64,000 nt of DNA from Viscum album. Taxonomy: Eukaryota; Streptophyta; Magnoliopsida; Santalales; Viscaceae. The notes beneath the pieces were generated by a model. The model was given only the letters and a program-made list of their open reading frames with translations. It was not told the origin of the DNA and searched no databases. Shown piece by piece: positions 1-15,000 of this stretch. The position numbers and the translations under genes are program-made. The DNA lies in assembly GCA_963277665.1 (NCBI GenBank), contig OY728122.1, positions 2,126,744,024 through 2,126,808,023 on the forward strand. The letters run 5' to 3'. Every line of letters starts with the position of its first letter. Position 1 is the stretch's first letter.

Positions 1-1776
1 ATAGATTTCCCACTACAGTTCTTCGTATAATTCATCATAGGAAAATGGGTAATGATTATTGATTTACAAGGTGGGTAAGAGTGAGAACAAACACCTGTAT
101 TAATTACGGTAGCATGAACAACATGCATGGTCATGGCTTGAGGACATATTGGTAAAATATAAGGATGGTGAATTATGAATAGACCAGATCAGTACATTTG
201 GTGTTTTTTTTTATCAGAGGTTGTTCACAATAGGATAATTCATCTTAATTTTATTAAATCGCATGTGGTGATGACATGTGGAGTGATGGGATCATTTCTG
301 AGTGAAGCTCGTGCACAGGGCCTCATGGTTGAGAGTGATCACCATGGACATGATGGTGGCCATACATGGTTCTCTAATGAGGGGGTTAGATGAGGTCAAT
401 ACGCTAACTATTATTTTTTTTATAATAAAATTTTTTTGTTAATATTATCATTATTAAAATTAATAATTTTATTTTATTATTATAAATTTAAATAGTAATA
501 ACTATAAATAGGGCTTTATATGAATGGTATTTATGTGAAACCTTCTTATGATGCACATAAATTGGTGTCTAGTTTGAAATCATGGATTCCCTTTTGATGA
601 TAATAATAATGAATAAAATGAAAATAATTTTTTTTGTTAAAAGAATAAATTAAAAGGGGGAGGGGTGTTTACAAGGAAGAGAGAGTGGTGAGGAAAACTG
701 CACTGTATGCAAGAAGAAAAATTTAATCCCAATATTCCCATTATATATATATACAGATATATATATATATATATATTAAATACATATTAAGTGGAGGTGG
801 GGGTGCATGGAATCCTCCTTGTGTACATCATAGGGGAAGGAAAGGAATATATTGAAAAAAACAGTGTTTAAATAAATATAAAAAATTATTATTATTATTT
901 TTGGGGATGAAATCTTGAATCAGTCATATCTCCTCCATTTTACATCAAATATATGCACCATACACATCATCACGATTGTGTAATTATGGCTGTGATTTCG
1001 ATATTGGTGATGGATATCATTTTCGGACTCATAGAATGGTTCTACGAAGTGCCCTAAAATAATAACAATATTATTATTAATGTAATTTTCGATTGTTGTA
1101 TCTGGGTTAACTTTCTAATATTATTTAGGTTTGGAAAACCATCTAAATAATTGTGACTTAGATATTGATTTGCAATTTTTTAGATAGTGATTTTTTTTAA
1201 TTATGGTTCATGAAAAGGGCCATTGAAGCCATATTCATGCATGATGTAGTAAAATGAATCTTTTTCACTTATTGTTCGATTTAGTCAAATAAACATGATT
1301 CCCTAAAAAATTTCATTGAGGGTCACATTGGTGTGATCTATTTTGCTTTGTGGGACCATTTTTAGAATCATATTATATGTAATACATTTTTCCCAATGGG
1401 ATGAGGATGTTGATTCTATGTTCATCAGGATTTTGGCGGAGACATGACATACTATACCCTTAAAAATACTATTTTTCTTCTCGGTAAAAAATCCTTGTTT
1501 TGGTTAGGACAAAAAGTTGAATAGGTGTTGGGAAACACATTGTGTGGACTACTTACTTGATGTGTACGTTGTGATACTATTTTAACCACCATATTTCCTT
1601 CTTTTGGAGTTGAATTTTTTCCTATGAGTAGCCTATCAAGAATTTGTTTCTGCATAGAATATGATGGTGCCCTAGGTTGTGAATTACGACATAAAATGTG
1701 GAATTTTCTTGGCATAATGACTGGTTTCGTGATGAAAAATGATGGTAGGGATCTTGTAGCATCACCATAGGAATTC
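1..1776. other. AT-rich stretch without a recognisable gene
   Basis: The short open frames here (for example 175-393 plus and 1,452-1,790 minus) resemble no family I know and have no supporting neighbour. A TA-rich microsatellite lies at 741-777. A somewhat more G-rich patch at 780-850 could be part of an LTR or leader, but I could not match it to any other LTR in the window. Probably old, unrecognisable repeat DNA. Confidence 0.5.
741..777. repeat. TA dinucleotide microsatellite
   Basis: An almost uninterrupted run of alternating T and A, broken once by CAG near 754. No function is implied. Confidence 0.8.
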
Positions 1777-2298
1777 TGAGTGGTACCCACAAGTAGATAT
1801 AAGAATTAAGTCATAACAAACTACCACGTAGTACCCTCCAATAGAGTTAGGCAGTGGGTCTTCAACAACTACCAATTAGTAACCTTCATTAAAGATAGGA
1901 AGTGGGTCCTCCATGAAAACTGAGTGGTACCATCCCATAGAACTATGAAATGGGTCCTCATTGACTCATAAGAGGTACCCACCAGTAGAACTGGGCAGCT
2001 AAACCTAAATGAATTCTGAGTGGTACCCTCCGAAAGTGGTCGGTAGTTGGTCCTCGACAACTTCTCAGTTATGACCTCTAGTAGAGGTGAGAAGTGGTTC
2101 ATTGAAAAAATGTAAGTGGTACACTCATGTGGATCTAGGTAGTGGTTCATCAATGATATCTATAGTGGAACCCTCCTGCTAGGCTACGTATGGGTCCTCT
2201 ACTATCAGAGTTGACCCCTTGGGATGAGTAGCCATGGGCCCACGAATAACTATTTAGAGTGGAACCCTCCTATTGTAATAATGAATCATTCCTCTAAC
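1777..2298. repeat. Degenerate 48-bp tandem repeat, about 11 units
   Basis: A motif close to GAGTGGTACCCTCC followed by a GTGGGTCCTC-like half recurs at a fixed spacing. The GTGGTA core starts at 1,780, 1,924, 2,020 and 2,116, and the related GTGGAAC core at about 2,165 and 2,259. Those distances are multiples of 48 within 1-2 bp, with more diverged units between. The period is a multiple of three (16 codons), and one minus-strand frame (1,869-2,153) stays open across much of the array. No flanking coding sequence supports a protein. The array may lie inside an unrecognised LTR or leader, like the minisatellites in the LTRs further right. Confidence 0.85.
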
Positions 2299-4312
2299 TA
2301 GATATTATGATCCCAAGACTATAAAACATAGTGATGAGGAATTGATTTACATAGATGGTAACTTATAGGACAATGTGTGAGATGTATGGAATCATTGATG
2401 GATTTTGTAATAGTTGGTGATACTTATTCCTAGGCTGAGTTATGAGATGGAGATCCCCTTTCTCTCTTATTTGGGATTCTTTTGACAGATCATATATATA
2501 TATATATCATAATATATATTTTTATACAAACCGTTGGACTTGGTTACTCTCCTTACACGGTTAGTGAAGATGTGTAGGGAAAGCCATGTGATTTCTGTGT
2601 CTATCTATTCATTGATGGATGGAACTAATCTCATACTATGTGAGGGAAATAATCGATGTGTAGTTCATATACACACCACATTGATCCCCCTGTGTTTCGA
2701 TAATCTTACTCTCTTTTTTTTGTATGAGCTAATCTATTTCACATAATCATCCATCTTGTGTACTATCTATTACATTTCTATTCCTATAGCAACTCATACA
2801 ATTTCCTTGTCATCTTTTGGGGAATCCTTGAGTGTATGTATGTACAAAACCCTTCATGGTATTTTCCTATAAGAGTCTTGTCTTATGAATATAATGGACA
2901 AATTTAGAGTTAGTTCATTGTGGCTTAGGGATTTTATGCCATGGTCCACGTACATCAGTTCTATCATGGAGATTAGATGCTGGGATCTCTCAAAATATTT
3001 ACTTTACTTTTCAAGTATTGTCAGGAGGGGAAATATTTCTATGTATTTTTTTATTTTTTACCATTACATGTCAGTTTTCACTATCTTACTTGTGTACACC
3101 TGAATGGATTTTCATTCTATGTTTAATTTGAAGTTGTTTCATGTTTTTATTATTATTCGTCTACACTACTTTATTTATATGGTTGGGTTTGTGAGTAAAT
3201 TTACATAGAAAAGGACACCCATTTTGGATATTACATTAGTAACTAGTTTCCACACCCTATCCCATGGTGGTCAGATTGGGGTTTTTGCAGTTTGAGCTCA
3301 AGGATTATGATGGGTCATGAATGTCTGATCACATTCCTCTACATAGTGTGCACCCCACAAAAGGTCTACCTGTGTACTCTATAAAGAAATATTCTCCATG
3401 GTGGGTTTTCTGGAAAGGTACTCAACTATATAGATGACTACCATCACATGACATGCTCTTAAACAAGGATTGTCTTCCCTGAATGGAAAGAACACGTATT
3501 GGTTGTTCTTAAATCTACACATGGTGTGATTGGAATTTCTAAACTGGAAACACATAAAATCACACAAAACCTTTGTTTCCATCCCAAAGCGATTGATCAA
3601 ACCTAATGGGTCCTAACTAGAAATAAGAGGGGTCTAAAACATTAGAACATTAAATATTTTTGGATTTGTGGAATAATATTAAAATGATAATCCTTTTTGT
3701 GGAATCTACCAATGATTAACCCATTTCCATACTCCACAGCTACCGCACAATTATTTATCACATCTCAAGCTTTACGGTAGTAACTAAATTCCCATATACA
3801 TCTTCCCCTATCCCCTATCCATATCAACATTCTATCATAGTGAAGGAACACATAGAGGATCATTCACATAAATCCCTGGGAGATATGAAGAAAAGGAAAT
3901 CGAAAAGAAAATAAAGAAAAATGAGAGAAAAAGAAAAAGGGGACTTGGCCAGACCATGGTGCCCAAAATGACTTTATGCACCACATAGGAAAAACACATA
4001 GTTAAATATTGAATGTAACATGAATAATATAAATATAATAATCCATTAAAATATATTGTATAATTAAAATTCTCAAATAAATTAATATTTAATTTATTTA
4101 AAAATTTAAAATAATTATTCGGATAAAATTCTAATATTTTCGAATTCCACCAAACTCTAGTTATAGGGTAAACACACTATTATAGGACCAATGAAGTGAA
4201 CTGAATAATTATCCATGATCATATACTATTATAAAATTACCATATTACCCCTCATAATAATATAAAAGTATAAAATTAAAATTTATTCTCAAAATTATAG
4301 TATGTAAGAGCA
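2299..4312. other. Unrecognised stretch; purine-rich tract at 3,883-3,943
   Basis: Base composition is less AT-extreme than further right, and there are several short open frames (2,534-2,746, 2,885-3,103, 3,379-3,600 minus), none of which I recognise. A long purine-rich run of AAGAAAAG type lies at 3,883-3,943. With the LTR-like terminus that follows, this may be an old LTR, but no partner copy was found. Confidence 0.35.
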
Positions 4313-4345
4313 TGGGTCGTTACAATATCAAATATGTGTTTATCC
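4313..4345 (+). other. Possible LTR 3' terminus followed by a decayed primer-binding site
   Basis: The string GGGTCGTTACA ends with CA at 4,323-4,324. Plant Ty3/gypsy LTRs commonly end this way. It is followed directly by AATATCAAAT, which equals the tRNA-iMet primer-binding string GGTATCAGAG after three G-to-A changes and one G-to-T change. No second LTR and no gag were recognised, so this is suggestive only. Confidence 0.3.
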
Positions 4346-7300
4346 TTATAGTTATTTAATTAATATTTCTAGGAACTCTAACATTCCATTATATGGTGTT
4401 GAATAATCATTATCTTATCAACTATTCATTCTAAAAATTTGGTTTTCGAAACATCATTTCACCAATATCATCCCAACATGATGGAGTTTAATACCTCATT
4501 CAATATAATGCCTAAAAATGTACCATATGTATACCAAAATGAAATCTGCTACAATAAGGAAATTCCTACAATGAAATATTATTATACCAACTTACCTATT
4601 GATAGAATGAGAAATCCCTGTGATTATCTTCTTTATTCTGAATTTTTCATTTTGACTGTATATCAAATTGATTAGGAAAACCAATAATGATATTTAACAT
4701 AGTATCCAATTACATTTGATTTCATCTTAAAATATTGGAGGTATATATAGGATCATTTTTAGATATAATAGGGAGATGGAAACCATATAATCTACCTATC
4801 TTTTTATTACATGTACTTGTATGTTGATCCGAATATATAGTATCCTATAACTAATGAAAATGCAACGATTTTGTGAAATGATAAGTTGTAACATAAAGTG
4901 AATTGTTAACTCAAGATGTATCTGGAAATAAAACTATGAAATCTATTGATATATTATCCTTTTTCATTCAGGAACTGGATAATACTAATGTTCCCCTTTT
5001 GGTATTTGTGTCATATCTTTATCTTATTGATATTTCCATCATTTCATAGAAATATCAAGAATATAATTCCCCATTCCACCATACCAGTAGAGTTCATAAA
5101 ATTCATGATATATATTAGGTTTTTCCTGGTAATTGGTAAATGAAGTGCTTTGATTTTCACATAATAATTCTTCCATCAAATATGAATCAATTATGTATCA
5201 TAACCTCTTTCCAAATCACATAACACAGTCATTGGAAATGTTAAATTGAAAAAACATGTCCTTCTTGACCAATTCAAATTTTTTATATATATTATGATTT
5301 CCCTTATGAGAATTATTAATTATGTATAACAAAGCATACTTCACTAATAGTTGATCCAAAATATAATGTGTTTTCATATGCAATATTTCTAGTTTAACAG
5401 TCATCACATTTTTAAATAAAGGACAATATTCCAAACATAATTTTATTAATGATACGTTATATTTTTGACTCAATGAAATGACATTCTTGTTTTACATAAA
5501 TGAATGATAATGAATATGGATTCCTAATCAATTTTCTATTCCAATCATATTATTTTATTCATATTCAAATACTTTTGAGTGAATATATTCATTAATTCTA
5601 TTGAACATATTTATTAATTTTTTTACCCATATAATGAAATTCCAAAAAAAATTAAAACAAGACCACAACCAAAAATCATGTTCATATATTGAACCATTAT
5701 TCTAAAATAACTTCAAATGAAATGAAGAGTATGTAATTAACCGATCATATTTACTCAACAACCAACTAAGTCATATAAAATAAAACTCCATTTTATTAAG
5801 AAAATAAAAATTTATTAAATGAAATGATAACATCTCATACTTAACTGATCTTTCATTTTTATTCTTGAAAACATTAATTATAATCCTTTATAATAAATAA
5901 TTTAACTCTTTTTGATGATTACATAGTTTGATTTATATTTTTGTAATGTTTTTTAAAAAAATTTCAATAGTATCCAGCTAATGATTGAAAACACTTAATC
6001 TTAATGACATTTGTAGTGCATGGCCACTCTTTGAATGAATTTTTTTAATATGATAAATTATATTACCATATTTATAAATGATATTTCTTTTAATTGATAA
6101 ATGTTATAAAAAATTAAATTTTTTAAAAACTTTAAACAGAATTTTTTTTATTAAAAGTCAATAAAATAGTTCTTTGGTGCCTCTAATATGTGTCATAAAA
6201 TTTATAAGAGACATTTATTTCCAAATTGAATACCACAAAATATTAATACAAACACTCATGGAAAACTATACTCAAAAGATACACAAATATAGAGGTCTAA
6301 TTCATTAATAAAAAAAAGATTAAATACAATCTCATAATTCCCATACACGGTTTTTAAACCCATTATCAGAATTTTCTCCCCATTCACTATCAGCTAAAGT
6401 TATCTGAACCTATGATTAATACTTAATTAATATCGATCACCATAGATAAGTTCAAAACAATCATCTATATGATAAAATATACTAGTTATTAACATATATA
6501 TATTTTAGTGATCTGTAATAAATGATATTAAAAAATGAACCATCATTTTTTAAAATAAAAAAGTAGAGAAACCCAATTGGAAGAGCATGTTTAGATGAAA
6601 CATTAATCAACAATAACTACTTAATACATTTTCAATTCAGAATGTTTTATAGATTAATTTGATAATGGGGTGGGGGTTATGTATGGTTTAACATTAGTCA
6701 CTAAGTTAGTAATACAGTCCACCTATGATCATAAATAACTCCAATAAAATCATCAGGAAAATAAATTCTAATATTAATTTACTACTTCAATGTCAAAAAA
6801 ATTAATAGTTATTTTTTTAATAATACATTCATGAAAACTTTCACTGGTATTTTTTTTTCATTTTATCATCTTCTAGATATGATATAAATTTAATTATTAT
6901 AAAAATTGATAATGTAATACTAAAATGAAAATTATTTATCTCTCCATTATTTAAAAGTTTTCAAAATTGAATTCTGATATATATATAATAACCTAAAACT
7001 ATAAAATGAGTAAGAAAATATGTATCTTAGGAATAATCATTCCGCATATGATAACTAAAAGGTTTCTATGAATTTTTTCCTTTAAATTTCATGAAGGAGG
7101 TTTTAAAAAATATATATGACTTCATTTCTGGAGATGATATTTATATTTTACTTATGAACTCCTTAAACAAATAAGACATTGGAATAATTAGATCAAATAC
7201 GTAATGTACCTCTCACAACATCATTTGAGTGACACAAAAAATGTTGTTAAGAAAAAAAGTTTTTGTAATTTTATTTTGACCCCAATGATACCAACCAAGA

Positions 7301-10300
7301 GTAAATATCAATGGTAATTAAAAAGTATTTTATCAAAATTTGTTGCAATAAAAATATCTTTCTATTTCATAATAATATTTTTACTATTATTTTATGATTG
7401 GAACTATTTACCTTACAATCATTAGTGAAATAACTAATCATACTACATATATAAAATATTATATATCCTATCATGCATAATATAAATTGCATTTTACCAA
7501 ATATAGATCATTTTAGGGGGAATACCTCAAAATTTCTTAGTTTAATGTCTCTCAATTAATTTCCACATTGAAAAATTCTAGATATTATTTTCATTTATTA
7601 TATATTTTTTATAAATTTTTTTATCAACATTCTCAACATATTATACAACTTCCCCTTAAATTTAAAATTCATTAGAGGTCAATTCGATTCATAATCAATA
7701 TTTATTACACATATAAAAAATTGTCATATATAAAAACCATTTTCTATCATTTTGTACATATTTTAGAGTAATTGAATCAGAGTCAATTCAAATGGGTGAC
7801 TTGTTGGGTTATATCAATCATTTTACCTTTTAAATATTAATCCTTAACCAATTAATTTTAGATATATATCGAGATCACCCATTATAATGATCTTTTTAAG
7901 GATGAAAACTCATTATCTATAAGTAAAATGTACCATTTTATTTCTAGGATTTCCCTTTTTCATTATAAAAAATGTTGAAAAATTTATTTTAACTCATAAG
8001 AAGGGAACATCCATTTTTTACATTGTCATGAGTAAAAATAAAATTTTTATTTTAAAATCTAAAAAAAATCTAAAAGGGCGGGAATGGATCTACATTAAAA
8101 AATAAAAATAACATTAAGGGGATTATTGATAATGACTAAAATGATATGAATGAGGGAAATGGTGTTCAATCCATATATGCTAAGAACATTATTTTACACA
8201 TTGGTAAAAATATTTGGAAATTTCACATGTTGTAAATTTGGGAAAGATACTTTTTTAAACATTTAAAAAGAACGGAGTATGTAAATTAATATGAATTTTA
8301 TCTTTTTTTATATATATAAAATAATATTCTTGGAATATTTTTAAGTACATGGATATTATAGAGAATGAATTGAATATAATACATTTAAATAAGGTTTTAA
8401 TGAAAAATACATTACCTTGAGTCCCGTTTAGATGTTTATGTCCTCTAAATCCTAAGGAAAAAATTATATTTGTTTCATAATTATTTAATTGAAATTTTCA
8501 TGATCATTTAATTATTAATTTCAATTTATTTTTTTTATAATATTTATTTAACTACTAGAATGGATACATTCGCATTGAATGTTTTGGCGTTATTCAGTTT
8601 ATAACCTCAAAATAACATCGATGCATTAAACATTGTCAATGTGATTTTGGTTCCATTATCTATAGAATCCTGAAATATTATAATGTTAAAATTTATACAT
8701 GAAATAATATTTTAAAACCAATCATCTAAAGTGTAGGTAAAAATGATTAATCCCATTTTTCATGGGGTCTATTGTTTATATGTACACATGAACTGTGATT
8801 TAATTTTTCTACCAATTATTAAATTAATAGTGTATATGATAAACTAATTTTCAATACAAATAATTATGCAATAAATTTAAAATTTATTCATTATTTATAT
8901 CATTATGACTATACTATATTGTGGTAATGAAAAATGAATCACATAACATCATATAAGTAGTGGTCCACATGTACATCTGAATGATGGAATCAATTTCCAT
9001 CACATTTCAGGCTAAGAATTTATGTTGTATATTAAATTTATGTAATAATATTTTTTCTATAGATATAAAATATCATCATTTGATAAATCATTTTAACAAT
9101 CACTATCATTCAATGATGTAAATCGAAACAGATCGCCTAGTAGATGTAGTAGTCCACACGTATGCAAGAAGGTAGTTTAGATTTCATATTTGATGAAAAA
9201 TAGGAACAATATGGGATTTTCAATATTTATAATGTACTTAATGTTCATTGGAGGCACTAATTATATTATTTCATACTGTTTAAATATAATTATATAGAGG
9301 ATGATGATGAAATAAAATTGAAAAGCATGGTTAAAAATATACTGTTTATTTCCCAGGAATTACACATTAATCATTCTGAGGATGGTGTTTCACTGATTCG
9401 ATTAGATTTTGGAGGTGGGGATGTATTTGGTTAGGAAATATTTACGATTTTTTTGGATTAATCGATAAATGTTTTCAAAGAAATGAGGTGAGTATGTGTA
9501 CTTTTATAAGTGAAGGGAGTGATACACTACTAAATATGATGGAATTTTAAATATAGAATAATATATTATCAAGGAAAAGTGGAACTAATCCAATAATATT
9601 TAGACAGAAATATAGAATAATTTTTAAAAAATATTATATATTCATATTTTGTAAATTTTTTTAGAAAATTTATGTCTTATCTCTTAGATTAACCTATATT
9701 AACCCTTTTATAAATTTTAGGGGGGAGGATGTTTTACCATTTAAATTATACATTATGAAAATAATAGAATTGAACAATTTTAAAAATTATATCCCAATGA
9801 TAAAAAACATGAAATTAATATTTAGATTTATTTTTGAAGAATTGTCAAAAACTAATTATAATATACAAACAAACAACAAAACAAAAATCGATTATAGAAA
9901 AATACCCACTAATCATATAAGTAATTTTATACTAAAATAATATTTAATATAGATTATTATGTAATTAATTTGATACATTTTTTAAAAATGAAAATAATTT
10001 CATATCAAATACAACTAAACATAAAATGGTACATTTTAGACCCTTGAGATAAATTTTTTGGTTTATTAGAAAACATCTAATTTTAATAATTTATCTGAAA
10101 ATAAATTAATAAGATATAGTAGATATGATGAATTTAAAAAGAAATACCATTTTATGAACTTCTATTTCTATAATCCTAAATCTAATCTCTTAAAAAATAC
10201 AATAGAATGTATGGAAAACATTTTAACTAAATAAAATTCTTCAATTTGCAGTTGAAAAATTACATAATGAAACTTATAATACAATGAGGAATATCAATCC

Positions 10301-12019
10301 ATAAAATGAATTCCTATATATAAAACTATTTATTTAACTATATAATTACCCAGTTTGTCTCATTTTCCCCATTCGTGGACAATATAGAAAGAGACTATTC
10401 TAGTATTCAATGGTTAATTTTTTTTGAAATGGATTATTAAGTTTCCCTTTCAATATGATGATATAAATACTTTTAGTGTATAATATGAATTATTATGTGC
10501 TAAATTTGTTAATAGAAAATATTCTTGGAAAAATTAGTTTTTATAAAGAAACATGGGATCATTTTATTTTTCAACGTTCAATAACAATAGGGATCTCTAG
10601 TAATAAACTAAATATAAATTTTAATAGTTTTTAAAATATCATGTCCCTTAATGTATGTTTTTCATTGATTAATTCATATAAATTTTCTGGAAGTTATAAA
10701 AAATTTGATATCATAAAATAATAGATTAATTTGTGATGAAAGATAAATTTTGGAATAATATATTTCCTTTAAATTAAATTAATGACTTAGTTCAATGATA
10801 TTTATACACCAAATATAATTAAATTGATTAATCTTGAACATCAATAATGTGAAGAATGAAGTTTAAAAATTGTTTCATAGAAATTAAAATACATAATAAT
10901 TTTCCTATATTATTAGAGAGATTCAATTATAGTTTTTATAATTATATAAACATTACAAAAATAGTTTGAATTATTTTTTTGAATATTTTCTTTCCATTTA
11001 TCTATAGAGAAATGTTCCAAAAACATTTTATCTATTTGATGTGTGGTAAATTTCTAAAGCATACATTTTTAATAGATTCATGATATTGTCATGAAAAATC
11101 ATTATTGTCAATGAGTGAGGTTATTATGTGGTTGCATATAATAAAATAGTGATAGTGAGATAATATAGCGAATTTTACCAATAGGAAATTAATTTTTTGT
11201 ACATAAAAATTGAGAGAGTTGATGGTTATAATATTATCGTATCATGTTTATATAATGATTTTTATAAATAAGTAACATGAAAAAATTACATGAAAATACT
11301 AATTTTAGTGATGATGAACAATCATTATTTAAAAATATAACCAAAAAACGAATCAAATTGTGGGTGATCATTTGAATCATTTTATAGTGGGGACCCCAAA
11401 ACCATGAATACAATTGAATAAGAAACTAAAAATTATTCATTTATGAATCTTTTATGAACTCCTAAAATATTTTTAATTTGAATGTTTGGTCGTTGATAAA
11501 ATTGTGTTTAATCAAATTATATTGTATTCATATGGTGTCTCTAATATACAAATATTGAAGTTCCATTTTTATTAACTAATTGAAATAGAAATATAAACTA
11601 GTGTTAGTCGAGGATCATAATGTTAATAGTTATATAAATTTTTCAAGAATTGTTTCATTATATATAATACACATGATGATTGTAAAAACATATATCAAGT
11701 TAAATTTATTTATTATTTTGAACATCTTACTAATTTATAAAATGTATTCAATTGAATTATTTATGATTGGTTTATTAAACATATTCAATATGATTCATAT
11801 CACTTATATTGTAAAAACAAATCAAAGGAAAATTTTCCTAATAATAAAACATTGACCAACCATTATAGTTGTATGTGCTCTATGTAATAGATTGAATTTG
11901 TTTAACATCATATGTTGTGATATATTTATAACACATTTAATATTTATTACATCTATAACAAATAGTTATGATAAAACATATGATTTAACTTCAACAGTTC
12001 GAGTCCATGTAACACTATT
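4325..12019. other. Very AT-rich stretch, no gene recognised
   Basis: Nothing in these 7.7 kb could be tied to a gene family. The open frames (for example 4,439-4,675, 4,946-5,143, 5,216-5,473 minus, 9,755-9,940, 11,601-11,855) are short and rich in I, N, K, Y and F, as chance AT-rich translation would be. The last part, from about 11,700, may be the eroded start of the left copy of repeat D, since 11,708 and 18,386 begin similar strings at nearly the same offset. Most likely saturated transposon remains. Confidence 0.5.
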
Positions 12020-15000
12020 TCCCACCCAAATTTTCATCCCATTCCAGAAACATAAATTATTGTAAACTCATTTTTGTTTTTGTGTTTAACGTTCTACAAA
12101 ATATTCTCCAAGCGAAATCATTTGGTAACGACATTATATTTTGGATCTGTTAAATTTATAATATCATCAATATATTTTCTCACACCAATTATTGAAATAA
12201 TTCAACACCCAATTGAAATAATCCAAAAACTATGAAATATTCAATAATAATAATATAATTAGTAGATAAAATGATATTAATCTATTAAAATAAATAAATA
12301 TATTGTTCTCTTTCATTAATATTTTCAAAAGTATGAATTTTTAAAATTCCTTAAAAATGATATATTTTATTACCAGGATAAATTAAATTTATTATAACAT
12401 GTAACATTTATAATTATTAAATAATAAGTCATTATTGAACTATTTAGAAATCTATATGAAATAATATTATAAACACCTAATTTTTTAAAATGAATTTTTC
12501 TTGTTAGATTAGTTTTCCTTTAAATATTTTCATTTAGAAGATTATTTATAAATTTATATATTTTAAATTGACTAAAATAAATTTCATTTTGATTCAAACT
12601 CTAAATATTATCCTAAGATTTGTTTTCTAAAAACATTGTTTTAAGCCATTATTATTAATATAGTTCTTACAAATAACATTAATTTTATGCAATTATTATT
12701 GTATATGTATGAATTGGAGATTCAAAAAAAAATATTATCAAAAGAAATAATCATTTTATAAGTGAATATATAATTTTTAGATGATAGTTTAACTTTATGA
12801 CTACTTATTTAACATTATATAACATAAGTTATATTAAATAAATTGTTTCCAGTTCCTTATAAATTTTATATTAATTATTTTTAAATATTATAATTTTTTA
12901 AAAAAACTAAAAATATTAATCATATTTCAAATTTTATTAAATGTTTAATTTTAGTTTTTGTATCAAGGCCTAAATTAAAAATATAGAATGTACAATCAGT
13001 CGTGCATGTCAAAATGTTAAAAAATAGTAACTTAAGAGGTAAAAATCATGACATGATAAGAAAATGTTTTTAATTCAGTGTATGAGGTGTGGATTGACTA
13101 TATCTATTTTTATGCCCTTTTATTTTACAATTTTTTGGCGAAGTTTCTTGAGAGTGTCTTCACATTATTGAATTGTTTTGGTAATTTACTAAAACTAAAT
13201 CCCCATTTAGTTTTCAAAAGGACAATTCTCCTATCACATTCCCCCAAAAATCCCATAACTATATGATCCAAAAAACTAACCAAACCTATAAAAAAATTAA
13301 TATTAACATTAGAGAGGTTATTTAATATTTAAATGACCATCCCTCAAATAATTAACCAACATATCAATCATAACAATCCCAGAGGTGAGGTATATGTTCT
13401 TATCCCCTATTTAACAAATCTATTTTGTTTGGGGAACACATTATAATGAAACTTATACTAAACCATTTTAAAATAACAAAATTTTTTCTTTATTATAATG
13501 ATATTTTATTATAATTATGTTACAATCATTAACTACTATCCATAACACCATTTAGAAAAATTAAAATGTAAATCATACCGATGTGAAAAATAATAATTCC
13601 ACTGTGTGACATGTATTTTTACCTTCAACCCCTAACATGGATGGTATAAAAAGGAAAATTAATATATAATTATAATATATATATATAAACTATTTCTGAT
13701 TATTTATGGATAATACACACTATCCCTATTACCTATTCAATGAATAAATTAAAGAATTTACCATGCCTATATACGGACTAGCACATCCATGGAATAGTGT
13801 GTTCAGTTTTTTCTTATTACCCTTCCTTGATGTTTATAATAATGAAATTCATGGATAAATATGATTTTTATGATATAAATATGGTTATGTAAATAATAAT
13901 TTATTGACCAATAAATTATATGGATGATAATAATTATTAGAAAATTAGTAGTCTTAAACAACCAAACTACGTGGAAAAAACAATTTATTCATACAATATA
14001 ATTATTAATTATCCATATCATGTTATCCCAATAATAAATTATTGTGACTTATAAAACTGATAAAAATAAATAAGATCATTATTTTATAATTATAATTATA
14101 TTTAATCTATTAAATATCCTAGTCACCCTTTAATCATTGTATGTTTTTTTAGGTTGGATTAGTTACCTACATAGACAATACTATAAATTCATATCATGGT
14201 TGACTATGAGAACATAATTATTTTTATAATATAATTTAAATATTAAAATTATTATTGTCTTGTGGTTTAGAAAACCATATATTAGTATTTAACTCATTAA
14301 TTCAAAAAACACCTTAATTGTTTCAAGAATATAGGAAATTTTATTGTTTTGAATTTTTTCATAAATGCTAATGATTGTTTAAAAATTTAAAGGAAGATAA
14401 AAAATTGATATATAATTATAATTCACAAGTTATATTTATATTAATGATATTTTAATGATGAAGTTTTTTACAATTAATGAATACCAAAACCACTCTAAAA
14501 AAACTACATCAAAACGATCATGATTAATTAGACTAGACATTGAATATTTGTACAAATTAACTATATATATATAGTTGTTATATACTATGAGTATAATTGG
14601 TTATAGCTATTAATAATGATATTTTTTTGTATATAAATAACTGAAAATAATATTTAATATGTTTTGGGAATTTTCAGAATGAATATGCTCCTCTATGTGG
14701 GTTTTCATCTAAAATTCCTCTATTTGAGACAAACTGAGTATTTCAACCCCGGTTTATGTTATATCGTGTGTATTCCAATAGATTTAGATATTATATATAG
14801 AAATAAAATTAATCACTATATATTATGTCGAATTAAAATCTATATATTTTTATAGGTTTTTATTTAATTTCTCATCAAGGTTTAGGAATATTATTTAACA
14901 CAATTCAGATTTATTGAGTAAAAAATCATCTTTTTGAAAGAAATTCTTATTTTTAAGGTAAAATATTCCCTATGATATTATTATGTGATATTTTTCATTT

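Noticed and set aside
6171..6230. Third copy of repeat D upstream
   Set aside because: A short match to 11,527-11,585 was seen, but its offset (about 5.35 kb) does not fit and no further collinear anchors were found.
11601..11855. 84-codon open frame as a small membrane protein gene
   Set aside because: Composition is that of chance AT-rich translation, with no conserved neighbour or start context.
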